DNA of 64,000 bases. It comes from Nocardioides hwasunensis. Its GTDB lineage: Bacteria > Actinomycetota > Actinomycetes > Propionibacteriales > Nocardioidaceae. How positions within the stretch are numbered: position 1 is the stretch's first letter; every line of letters begins with the position of its first letter. Positions 54,550 to 62,233 of this stretch are shown here, piece after piece. The DNA lies in NCBI RefSeq assembly GCF_014779665.1, contig NZ_JACXYY010000001.1, positions 62,001 through 126,000 on the forward strand, in the 5' to 3' direction. The notes under the pieces are model-generated. The model searched no databases and was not told the DNA's origin. It was given only the letters and a program-made list of their open reading frames with translations. Both the position numbers and the translations under genes were made by a program.

Positions 54550-55389
54550 GTGCCGCACCTCCTCGATCTCGGGTCGCGCACGTTCTGGCGCGCCACCGGT
54601 CGCAGGATCGACCTCGCCGGGCGTGAGCAGTGGCTGAACGCGCCGGTGAGCGCCTCGGCGCGGGTCGACCCCGCGTGGCTGGAGGCCGAGGCGGCACGCC
54701 ACGGGGGAGTGCTCGGGCCCGACGACCCGGACGGTGGCCTGCTGCCGGACATGTCGGTGCTCGACGGACCGGGCTTCGACGCACGACGGCTCCAGCCGGC
54801 GATCCGCGACTTCTACGAGCACACCGCGCAGTGGCAGATGGAGGTGTGGACCGGCTGGTCGCCGTGGTTCTGGCCGGGTGGCGAGGTGGTGTCCCGGCTG
54901 TGGGGGCGACGGGTCGAGCAGCTGGCCCTGCCCATGCGTCCCCTGGACGTCGCGCACGGGATGGACAGCCGGGTGACGCCGATCCGGGACGGCACCGGGA
55001 CCCAGGTTGCCGCCGCGTGGTCGCGCACCCTGCGCGACAGCGGGCGACCGGTGTTCACCGGCGCCTACTCGGCCAGGAGCCTGCCCGGCGCGGACCGGGC
55101 GAGCGTGCACGTCGCGTTCCCGCTCGAGTCCGGCAACCTCCAGGTCTTCCTGAGACCCTCCGTGGTCGACCGAGGCGGACTGCTGCTCACCTCGCCGCGC
55201 GGCCGCTTCGGCCAGGACGGGGCGTACGTCGTCGTGCGCGAGCGCGGTGACCACGCCGCGCGAGTGCCGCTGCACGAGACGTTCCACGTCTACGTCGACC
55301 CCGACGGGGTGCTCCGCACCGACCACGAGCTGCGGATGTGGAACGCGTCGGTGGTCCGCCTCCACTACAAGCTCGGTCGCCGGCCGTGA
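54550..55389 (+). CDS. Hypothetical protein, possible enzyme-like actinobacterial family
   Basis: The 279-residue soluble-looking protein starts with GTG 54550, 15 bp after the radical SAM gene. Notable stretches are IRDFYEHTAQWQMEVWTGWS, LALPMRPLDVAHGMDSRVTP, SVHVAFPLESGNLQVFLRP and a near-C-terminal FHVYVDPDGVLRTDH. No transmembrane span, signal peptide or cofactor motif is clear. The next gene overlaps its stop by 4 bp (GTGA), so the two encode linked functions. I do not recognise the family. Confidence 0.75.
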   Translation: MPHLLDLGSRTFWRATGRRIDLAGREQWLNAPVSASARVDPAWLEAEAARHGGVLGPDDPDGGLLPDMSVLDGPGFDARRLQPAIRDFYEHTAQWQMEVWTGWSPWFWPGGEVVSRLWGRRVEQLALPMRPLDVAHGMDSRVTPIRDGTGTQVAAAWSRTLRDSGRPVFTGAYSARSLPGADRASVHVAFPLESGNLQVFLRPSVVDRGGLLLTSPRGRFGQDGAYVVVRERGDHAARVPLHETFHVYVDPDGVLRTDHELRMWNASVVRLHYKLGRRP

Positions 55390-56087
55390 CCGTCCACTCC
55401 TTCCACCTGGCCGACGTGCCCGCGCACGTCGGTGCCCGGGCGCTCCTCCGCAACCCCGCAGCCACGGGCGTCGCGGGCCTCGACCACCTCGAGTGCCTCT
55501 CGCTCATGCGACTCGGCGCGCCGACGCTCTCGCTCGACCGGCTGCAGCTGCGCCGGCTGGCCGTCTTCGCGCAGTGGCGCGACGAGGCCGCGCTGGAGCG
55601 CTTCCTCGACCGGGACGCGCTCGGCACGGTGCTCGCGCACGGGTGGCACGTGCGCCTGGAGTTCCTGCGACGGTGGTCGACCCTCGCGGCGCTGCCGGGG
55701 CTACCGGTCCGGGCCGGTCCGTGGGAGCAGGACGAGCCCGTCGTGGCGGTCACGGTCGCCCGGATGCGCCTGGGCGAGGTGCCGCGCTTCCTCCGGTGGG
55801 GAAAGCCGGTCGAACGGTTGGTCCGTGACCACCCGGGCACCACGCTGGCGCTCGCCGCCGTGCGACCGCCACGGACGATCTCGACCTTCTCGGTCTGGCG
55901 CTCGGTGCAGGAGATGGAGGAGATGGTGCACGGCCGGTCCGCCGTGCCTGCCGCGGCCCGGCACGTGGACGCGATGGCGGAGCGCGAGCGCCGCGACTTC
56001 CACCACGAGTTCGCGACCTACCGCTTCCGACCGCTCTCCGAGCACGGCGCCTGGCAGGGCCGGCGAGGGATCGTGCCGCGCCCGTGA
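55386..56087 (+). CDS. Spheroidene-monooxygenase-like (CrtA/DUF3291-type) protein
   Basis: The 233-residue protein has two ferredoxin-like alpha/beta halves. The second half has the pattern VVAVTVARMRLGEVPRFLRW, TISTFSVWRSVQEMEEMVHG and an FRPLSEHGAWQG tail that I associate with spheroidene monooxygenase-like proteins. The haem/oxygen chemistry of CrtA is not demonstrable here. It is coupled by a 4-bp overlap to the unknown gene before it; a methyltransferase gene with its own promoter follows 76 bp later. No carotenoid gene is nearby, so a carotenoid role is doubtful. Confidence 0.5.
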   Translation: MTVHSFHLADVPAHVGARALLRNPAATGVAGLDHLECLSLMRLGAPTLSLDRLQLRRLAVFAQWRDEAALERFLDRDALGTVLAHGWHVRLEFLRRWSTLAALPGLPVRAGPWEQDEPVVAVTVARMRLGEVPRFLRWGKPVERLVRDHPGTTLALAAVRPPRTISTFSVWRSVQEMEEMVHGRSAVPAAARHVDAMAERERRDFHHEFATYRFRPLSEHGAWQGRRGIVPRP

Positions 56088-56117
56088 CCGGAGCGCGGGA
56101 GCGGGTGCCGCAACGTA

Positions 56118-56123
56118 TAGCGT
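56118..56123 (+). promoter_or_regulatory. Candidate -10 element for the 56164 methyltransferase
   Basis: TAGCGT (within GTATAGCGT) predicts a start about 34 nt before the ATG. GGGGAG at 56153-56158 serves as the ribosome site. Confidence 0.4.
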
Positions 56124-56163
56124 GTGCCCCGCACATCGCCCGCCGTCAGACAGGGGAGCTCAC

Positions 56164-57207
56164 ATGAGCGAGGGAACGCGCTCGGAGGACTACTCCGGCA
56201 CCTACTACGACGATGCGCACCTCGGCGGCTACGACAACTACTCGTGGGACAACGACGAGTGGCGCGGGTTCTTCCTGTCGCTGGCGGAGCGGGTCGTGGG
56301 GATCGTCAACCCCCGCACGGTGCTCGACGTCGGATGTGCGCGGGGACTCCTGGTCCAGGCGATGGTGAACCGGCACGTCGACGCGACCGGCATCGACATC
56401 TCCGAGCACGCCGTCGAGAGCGCGCACGACGACGTCCGCGCCCGTCTCCGGGTGGCGTCGGCCACCGAGCCGCTCGACGCGAGGTATGACCTGGTGACCT
56501 GCATCGAGGTCCTCGAGCACATGAGCCCGCTCGACGCGCAGGCCGCGATCGACAACATCGCCGCCGCCACCGACCTGGTGCTGTTCTCCTCCAGCCCCGT
56601 CGACCACGACGAGGCCACGCACGTCAACACCCGACCCACCGCTCAGTGGGCCGCCTGGTTCGCCGAGCGCGGCTTCTTCCGGCGCACCGACGTCGACCTG
56701 TCGTTCGTGTCACCGTGGGCGGTCCTCCTCCAGCGCAGTGACATGACGGCCCACGCGATCGTGCAGCGCTACGAGGAGCAGTTCGCGCGCGTCAACACCG
56801 AGCTGGTGGCGAAGCGCAGTGCCCTTCTCGAGTCGCACCGGCGCATCGGCTCCCTCAACGAGCAGCTCGAGTCGCAGGTGTCGGGGAAGGTCGCCCAGCA
56901 GGCGGAGCTGGTCGAGCGGTGGCAGGCCGAGGTGCTCGACGCCCGCCACCACCTGCTGACCACCCGCGACCACGTCGTGGGCGCCGAGGCCGAGGTCACC
57001 CGCCTCACCCTCGACAACAAGAAGCTCCGCGGTGACCTCACCCGCGTGCGCAAGCAGCTGGGCAACGTGCGCGGACGTCTCAAGCAGGTCCGCCAGCGCG
57101 CCCAGACCCTGGAGCGGAAGAACCGCCGGCTCGCCGACGAGGCGGCGGCACTGCGGTCGCGTCCGTCGTTCGCCCGTCGAGCGGCACGCAAGGTGCTGGG
57201 CCGGTGA
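56164..57207 (+). CDS. SAM methyltransferase with C-terminal coiled coil
   Basis: The 347-residue protein has a class I methyltransferase domain in residues 1-190. Motif I is VLDVGCARGLLVQ, the acidic SAM ribose ligand lies in ATGIDIS, and motif IV/post is LVTCIEVLEHMSP. From about 195 onward the protein becomes a long heptad-rich coiled coil (LLESHRRIGSLNEQLESQ; VTRLTLDNKKLRGDLTRV) ending in a basic tail (RRAARKVLGR). Such fusions occur in O-antigen/LPS-type chain-length or cap methyltransferases like WbdD, where the coil measures chain length. The overlapping next gene is a GT2 glycosyltransferase. Confidence 0.82.
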   Translation: MSEGTRSEDYSGTYYDDAHLGGYDNYSWDNDEWRGFFLSLAERVVGIVNPRTVLDVGCARGLLVQAMVNRHVDATGIDISEHAVESAHDDVRARLRVASATEPLDARYDLVTCIEVLEHMSPLDAQAAIDNIAAATDLVLFSSSPVDHDEATHVNTRPTAQWAAWFAERGFFRRTDVDLSFVSPWAVLLQRSDMTAHAIVQRYEEQFARVNTELVAKRSALLESHRRIGSLNEQLESQVSGKVAQQAELVERWQAEVLDARHHLLTTRDHVVGAEAEVTRLTLDNKKLRGDLTRVRKQLGNVRGRLKQVRQRAQTLERKNRRLADEAAALRSRPSFARRAARKVLGR

Positions 57208-58805
57208 ACGCACCCCTCTTCTCCATCGTCACGCCGGTCTACGAGCCGCCGGTCGACGTCCTCGGCGACACGATCGCCTCCGTCCTGGCACAGGAGTGCG
57301 AGGACTGGGAGTGGATCCTGGTCGACGACTGCTCGCCCACGCAGGCGGTCCGCGACCTCATCCGCGACCACTCCGCCCGGGACCCGCGGATCCGGCTGGT
57401 CGAGCGGGAGACCAACGGTCACATCGTCGCCGCGTCCAACGACGGCATCGACGCGGCCCGCGGGGAGTTCATCGTGCTGCTCGATCACGACGACCTGCTG
57501 ACGCCCGACGCGCTGGCGGTCAACGCCGAGCGCATCCGCACCTTCGACGACGTCGACTACCTGTACTCCGACGAGGACAAGGTGGACGCCGAGGGGAACC
57601 TCTACGACGAGTTCCGCAAGCCCGACTGGTCGCCCGAGCGCCTGCGCGGTCAGATGTACACCTCCCACCTCTCCGTGATGCGCACCGAGGTGGTCCGGCG
57701 GGTGGGTGGATTCCGTGAGGGCTACGACGGGTCCCAGGACCACGACCTGGCCCTCCGCGTCAGCGAGGTGGCCCGTCGCGTCGTCCACATCCCCGAGGTG
57801 CTCTACCACTGGAGGGCCGTGGCCGGGTCCGCCTCGGCCGACATCAACGCCAAGCCGTACGCCACGATCGCGGGCGCCAAGGCCGTCCAGGACCACCTGG
57901 ACCGGCTCGGTCTCGCGGCCGAGGTGGGGCAGGGGCCGGTCCCCGGCCACTACCGGATCACCCGCCGCCTGGATCCCGACGTCCGGGTCTCGGTCGTCAT
58001 CCCCACCATCGGCCAGTCGGACCTGATCTGGGGATCACGACGCGTGATGGTGGTCGAGGCGGTGCGCTCCCTCCTCGCCAGGACCAGCCACGACAACCTG
58101 GAGGTCGTGGTCGTCTACGACCAGCCCACGCCGGAGCAGGTGTTGCGCGACCTGGAGGAGGTCGCGGGCGACAAGCTCGTCCTGCATCGCTTCACACGAC
58201 CGTTCAACTACAGCGAGAAGATGAACGTCGGCTGCCTCCGGGCCACCGGTGAGCGACTGGTCTTCCTCAACGACGACGTCGAGGTGATCTCGGACGGGTG
58301 GCTCGAGCAGCTGGTCGCGCCCCTGGACGAGACCGACGTGGGCATGACCGGTGCGCGCCTCTACTTCAGCGACGACACCGTCCAGCACGCCGGCCACGCC
58401 TACGGCCGTGGTCACTACCTCCACCCCTTCAGGGACCTGCCGCGCCAGTCCTACGGGCCGTTCGGCGCGCTCATCATCAACCGTGAGGCGAGCGGGGTGA
58501 CGGCGGCGTGCGCGGCCATGCGGCGTGACACCTTCGTCGAGGTGGGAGGGTTCTGCGAGGCGCTCCCTGCCAACTTCAACGACGTCGACCTCTGCTACAA
58601 GGTGCGTCGCCACGGCCAGCGCATCGTCTTCGTGGCGCCGGTCGAGCTCTACCACTTCGAGTCACGCAGCCGGGAGCGCGCGGTGCACGACTGGGAGCGC
58701 GACATCGTGCGTGGTCGTTGGGGCCTGCCCCACGACGACCCCTTCGTGCCCGACCACCGCCGGGCGCCCGCCAAGCGGGGCCAGGCTGCTCGACGCAGCG
58801 CCTGA
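57204..58805 (+). CDS. Two-domain GT2 glycosyltransferase
   Basis: The 533-residue protein has two GT-A domains. The first starts SIVTPVYEPPVDVLGDTIAS, with nucleotide-binding ILVDDCSP and DXD-like LLDHDDLLTPDAL. The second starts SVVIPTIG with NVGCLRATGERLVFLNDDVEV and acceptor-side EVGGFCEALPANFNDVDL. This arrangement suits synthesis of repeating surface glycans, rhamnan or galactan-like. GTG 57204 overlaps the methyltransferase stop (GTGA), implying the two proteins modify the same chain. Confidence 0.87.
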   Translation: MNAPLFSIVTPVYEPPVDVLGDTIASVLAQECEDWEWILVDDCSPTQAVRDLIRDHSARDPRIRLVERETNGHIVAASNDGIDAARGEFIVLLDHDDLLTPDALAVNAERIRTFDDVDYLYSDEDKVDAEGNLYDEFRKPDWSPERLRGQMYTSHLSVMRTEVVRRVGGFREGYDGSQDHDLALRVSEVARRVVHIPEVLYHWRAVAGSASADINAKPYATIAGAKAVQDHLDRLGLAAEVGQGPVPGHYRITRRLDPDVRVSVVIPTIGQSDLIWGSRRVMVVEAVRSLLARTSHDNLEVVVVYDQPTPEQVLRDLEEVAGDKLVLHRFTRPFNYSEKMNVGCLRATGERLVFLNDDVEVISDGWLEQLVAPLDETDVGMTGARLYFSDDTVQHAGHAYGRGHYLHPFRDLPRQSYGPFGALIINREASGVTAACAAMRRDTFVEVGGFCEALPANFNDVDLCYKVRRHGQRIVFVAPVELYHFESRSRERAVHDWERDIVRGRWGLPHDDPFVPDHRRAPAKRGQAARRSA

Positions 58806-58847
58806 CGGGGCAGGGTCCCGACCGGCCCACTCGTGAGGGCCTGCACC

Positions 58848-58853
58848 TAGGAT
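58848..58853 (+). promoter_or_regulatory. -10 element for the flippase-like gene; near-leaderless
   Basis: TAGGAT ends 8 nt before the GTG at 58862 in the 56-bp gap after the GT2 gene. Confidence 0.5.
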
Positions 58854-58861
58854 CGCCTCTC

Positions 58862-60070
58862 GTGTCCTTGAGCCAGTCGTCCGAGAGAAGCAGGTCACTG
58901 GTGCCGGTGATGGCGGCAGCCGGGATCAGCGGTGTGGCCGGCTACGTCGTGCTGGTGCTCGCCGCGCGCGTGCTCGACCCCGCGGTCAACGCCTCGTTCC
59001 TCGTCTTCTGGGGCGCCGTCTACGCCGCCTTCGGCGCGCTGGTCGGGCTGACGACCGAGACGACCCGGGCGGTCTTCTCGTCCGGCGACCGCGGATCGAC
59101 CGCGGTGTTCCCCGTGCTGATCGGGATCGGCGGCTCAGCGGCCGCACTGGTCGGCGTGTCGGGCGTCTGGTGGGCGCCGCTGCTCTTCGGCGACGCGTGG
59201 TCGGGCCTGCTGCTCGCGATGGTGACGGGGATCGTCCTGTTCAGCCTGCAGTCCGGACTCAACGGAGCCGCCGCCGGAACCTCCTCGTGGACGGCGTACA
59301 GCCTGTCGCTCGGCTCAGAGGCCGTTATGCGTCTGGTCCTGTGCACGGTGGCCGCCGTGGTCGGCGGGCACCTGGTCGGCCTGGCCTGGGCCGTGGTGCT
59401 GGCGTGCAGCACGTGGATCGGGTGGGTCCTCGCTCGACGCGACTACCGCCGCTTCGTCCGCGTCCGGATCTCCGGGTCCCGGTCCGGGCTCGCGCGCCGC
59501 ATGCTGGTGGCGTGCGCGGCGACGGGGTCGTCCGCCCTGCTGCTCGTGGGATATCCGGTCCTGCTCCGGGTGACCACGCCCGCAGACGTCTTCGCCGGGG
59601 CCGCACCGATCGTGCTGTCGGTCTCCCTGTCCCGAGCTCCCCTGCTGGTGCCGTTGGGGATCTACCAGAACGTCCTGGTGACCAGGGTGATCCGTGACGG
59701 ACTGCAGGTGCTGCGTCCCATCGTCGGCGGGCTGGGTGTCGTGGCCGCAGTCGGCAGTGCGGCCGCCTGGTGGGCGGGTCCGTGGCTCCTGCACGTGATC
59801 AACCCGCACTACGACGTGTCGGGTCAGGTCTTCGCCGGTCTGGTGCTGACCGCCGGCCTGGTGGCCGCGCTCACGATCACCGGTGCGGCCACCGTCGCAC
59901 TCGACCGGCACGCGACGTACCTGGCAGGATGGCTGGTGGCGACCGCCGTCGCGGCGCTGACCCTGCTGCTGCCCGGCAGCCTCGAGAGCCGGGTGCTCTG
60001 GTCCCTCGCGGCCGGTCCCCTGGCGGGGATCGCCGTCCACGTCGGCGGCGGCCTCGCCCGACGCAGCTGA
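58862..60070 (+). CDS. Polysaccharide flippase-like membrane protein (MATE/MVF type)
   Basis: The 402-residue protein has about eleven predicted helices in a lipopolysaccharide-flippase plan. The first is MAAAGISGVAGYVVLVLAAR, and later ones include FAGAAPIVLSVSLSRAPLLV and FAGLVLTAGLVAALTITGAA. No solute motif is diagnostic. It is somewhat short for Wzx (usually 12-14 helices). The surrounding glycosyltransferases support undecaprenyl-linked glycan export. The GTG at 58862 starts just before the first helix; the longer upstream frame overlaps the GT2 gene. Confidence 0.75.
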   Translation: MSLSQSSERSRSLVPVMAAAGISGVAGYVVLVLAARVLDPAVNASFLVFWGAVYAAFGALVGLTTETTRAVFSSGDRGSTAVFPVLIGIGGSAAALVGVSGVWWAPLLFGDAWSGLLLAMVTGIVLFSLQSGLNGAAAGTSSWTAYSLSLGSEAVMRLVLCTVAAVVGGHLVGLAWAVVLACSTWIGWVLARRDYRRFVRVRISGSRSGLARRMLVACAATGSSALLLVGYPVLLRVTTPADVFAGAAPIVLSVSLSRAPLLVPLGIYQNVLVTRVIRDGLQVLRPIVGGLGVVAAVGSAAAWWAGPWLLHVINPHYDVSGQVFAGLVLTAGLVAALTITGAATVALDRHATYLAGWLVATAVAALTLLLPGSLESRVLWSLAAGPLAGIAVHVGGGLARRS

Positions 60071-60087
60071 GCCGACCTAGCGGGGGG

Positions 60088-60996
60088 TCACCGCGCGAAC
60101 GCGTGCCTGACGACCTGCCGCAGGGCTCCGGCCCTGTCGTCAGGCGATCGCAGCGCGTCGGGAGCCAAGGTGATCGCGTGCAGGCGCGAGGTCCAGCGCG
60201 TCCTCGCCTCCCGCTCGGCCCTCCGCCAGCCGGTGCGGCGCATCTGCGCGGCGGCGTCGGCGAAGTAGCGTCGGTCCTGGGCGAACCTGCTCCCGTCGCT
60301 CAGGGCGGTGCCGGAGAGGCTGGTCTCGTGACGGCGGTAGGCGAAGGTCACCTGGGGATCCAGCAGCAGGGACGAGCCGTCGGTGACCATGTCCATGACC
60401 AGGGCGAGGTCGAGGATGATCGGCAGGTCCTGCCGGAAGGCCTGGCGCTTGACCTGAGCCGTCCGGAACATGAGCGACGGCCAGTAGAGCCAGTTGCCGC
60501 GCAGCAGGCTGACCGCCAGGTCCTCCCCGGAGAGCAGCAGGGGCACGGGCGTGCGGGGGGTCAGCCATCGCTTGACCCGGTCGCCGAGCGGTGACGACGC
60601 CTCCCCGTCGGCGTCGATCACCCGGACGCCGGGCTGGAAGATGTCGGCCGACGGGTAGGCGGCCAGGAGGGCGTGCGCGCGAGCGACGTACGACGGCTCG
60701 AGGACGTCGTCGCAGCCGAGGAAGACCACGGCATCACCCGAGGCGAGGTCGAGGCAGCGCTGGAAGTTCCCGGCGATCCCGAGGTTCTCGTCGTTGCGTC
60801 GGTAGCGGATGCGGGGGTCGCCCTCGCGCGCGAAGGAGTCGGCGACGGACGGATCGGGATAGCAGTCGTCGACCACCGTCAGCGTCCAGCGGTCGTCGTC
60901 CTGCGCGCGCACGCTGTCGATCGTCGTCCGCAGCAGGGAGGGGTCACCCCAGTAGGGGACGAAGATCTCCAACCGGTCGGCGGGCTCGGCCGTCAA
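60088..60996 (-). CDS. GT2 family glycosyltransferase
   Basis: The 302-residue GT-A enzyme reads IFVPYWGDPSLLRTTIDSVR, VVDDCYPDPSVADSF and DAVVFLGCDDVLEPSYVARA (DXD-type CDD), with an acceptor domain of about 120 residues (LRGNWLYWPSLMFRTAQV). It is the last gene of a leftward four-gene operon. Its ATG overlaps the DUF2304 stop by 4 bp. Donor and acceptor are unknown. Confidence 0.87.
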   Translation of the reverse strand: MTAEPADRLEIFVPYWGDPSLLRTTIDSVRAQDDDRWTLTVVDDCYPDPSVADSFAREGDPRIRYRRNDENLGIAGNFQRCLDLASGDAVVFLGCDDVLEPSYVARAHALLAAYPSADIFQPGVRVIDADGEASSPLGDRVKRWLTPRTPVPLLLSGEDLAVSLLRGNWLYWPSLMFRTAQVKRQAFRQDLPIILDLALVMDMVTDGSSLLLDPQVTFAYRRHETSLSGTALSDGSRFAQDRRYFADAAAQMRRTGWRRAEREARTRWTSRLHAITLAPDALRSPDDRAGALRQVVRHAFAR

Positions 60997-61379
60997 CTGG
61001 TCGACTCGTCGTGCGAGGGATCGTGCTGCTGCTCGGCCCGGTGGTTCCGGTCGACCTGGAGGCGGAGCAGCGCGAGCTCCTCGGCGAGGGTGCGGGTCCG
61101 CTCCTCGAGCCTGCTCAGCTCCGAGCTGTGCTGGAGGGTCAGCACCAGGATCACGATCGCGGAGCAGAAGAACAGCAGGTTGGCCGGCACCGCGAGCCCG
61201 ACGGCGTCCGAGGCCTCGAACAGCAGGACAGGGAAGAGGGCGACCGTGATCACCGAGACGGCGACGAGCGCCCAGATCAGGGCGTACTTCTCGCGCAGCC
61301 GATGCCGGCGCATCATCTCGAACAGGGTCAGCAGGATGACCGCCGAACCGACGACGCCGAGGATGGTGCTGCCGCTCAC
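60993..61379 (-). CDS. DUF2304 membrane protein
   Basis: The 128-residue protein has three transmembrane helices (ILGVVGSAVILLTLFEMM, KYALIWALVAVSVITVALF, VPANLLFFCSAIVILVLTL) and a cytoplasmic coiled-coil tail (ELSRLEERTRTLAEELALLRL). This is the DUF2304 plan. The family is commonly paired with DPM1-like GT2 enzymes, as here, and may be a membrane subunit of the transferase. GTG 61379 and both ends overlap neighbours by 4 bp. Confidence 0.83.
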   Translation of the reverse strand: MSGSTILGVVGSAVILLTLFEMMRRHRLREKYALIWALVAVSVITVALFPVLLFEASDAVGLAVPANLLFFCSAIVILVLTLQHSSELSRLEERTRTLAEELALLRLQVDRNHRAEQQHDPSHDESTS

Positions 61380-62233
61380 GGTCGTGCCTCCGGACGAGCC
61401 CCGGACGGTCTGGTCGCAGGCCCGGGGGCTGCGGGGGACGGTGGCATCTCGGCGCCCTCCTCGAGCTGGGCCGGCCAGTCGCGGACGAGGGCGAGGAGCA
61501 GGGCGACGATGGCGCGGCAGAGATAGATCGCCGCCTTCACCGGCGAGTGGGACGCACGGCCCGCGGTCCTCGCCCGCATCGTGACCGGCACCTGGGTGAT
61601 CCGACAACCGGCCCGGGCCGCGATCACGAGGGACTCGACCGTGTCGCCGAGGTACTCGGCCGGATAGTGCTGGGCGAACAGGGCGATCGCGCGTCGGTTG
61701 GAGGCCCGGAAGCCCGAGGTGACGTCGGTGAGGCGGGTACGGGCGAGCCGGGAGAGCACCCAGGCGAGCAGCACCATCGCCCAGCGGCGCGGTCCGCGCA
61801 CGATGTAGGGGTCGTCGGCCTTCGCGAACCGCGCGCCGATGACCACGTCGGCGTCGCCCATCAGGTCGATGAGGTCGACGAGGTAGCGAGGGTCGTGCTG
61901 GCCGTCGGCGTCGATCTGCACCGCCACGTCGTAGCCGTTGCGCAAGGCGTAGCGGTAGCCGGTGCGCATCGCTCCGCCCACACCGAGATTGAACGGGAGG
62001 CGGCACACCGTGGCCCCGGCGGCCTCCGCGACGGCCGCGGTGCGATCGCCCGAGCCGTCGTCGATCACGAGGAGGTCGGCCCACGGAACGCACTCGCGGA
62101 TCTCGTCCAGGGTCCCGGTGATGCTGTCCTGCTCGTTCCACGCAGGCACGATCACCAGGACCCGAAGCCCTTCAGGTCCTTGCGGCACGCCCGCGATGCT
62201 ACCAACGGTGCGCCGATCGTCCGGACGCGTCAT
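61376..62233 (-). CDS. Polyprenyl-phosphate (DPM1-like) GT2 glycosyltransferase
   Basis: The 285-residue GT2 reads VLVIVPAWNEQDSITGTLDE, LLVIDDGSGDRT and the DXD in VQIDADGQHDPRYL. FNLGVGGAMRTGYRYAL and DVTSGFRASNRRAI are typical of dolichol/undecaprenyl-phosphate mannosyl- or glucosyl-transferases. It would make a lipid-linked sugar donor. The GT-C-like protein encoded upstream would be its user. The C-terminus is a Pro/Ala-rich tail. Confidence 0.87.
   Translation of the reverse strand: MTRPDDRRTVGSIAGVPQGPEGLRVLVIVPAWNEQDSITGTLDEIRECVPWADLLVIDDGSGDRTAAVAEAAGATVCRLPFNLGVGGAMRTGYRYALRNGYDVAVQIDADGQHDPRYLVDLIDLMGDADVVIGARFAKADDPYIVRGPRRWAMVLLAWVLSRLARTRLTDVTSGFRASNRRAIALFAQHYPAEYLGDTVESLVIAARAGCRITQVPVTMRARTAGRASHSPVKAAIYLCRAIVALLLALVRDWPAQLEEGAEMPPSPAAPGPATRPSGARPEARP

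Noticed and set aside
52432..55365. A 977-codon minus-strand frame
   Set aside because: Antisense to the radical SAM and 54550 genes; His/Val/Asp-rich, without motifs.
55386..56087. Carotenoid biosynthesis role for the CrtA-like protein
   Set aside because: No phytoene synthase, desaturase or cyclase gene is near, and the similarity is only at the level of the fold pattern.
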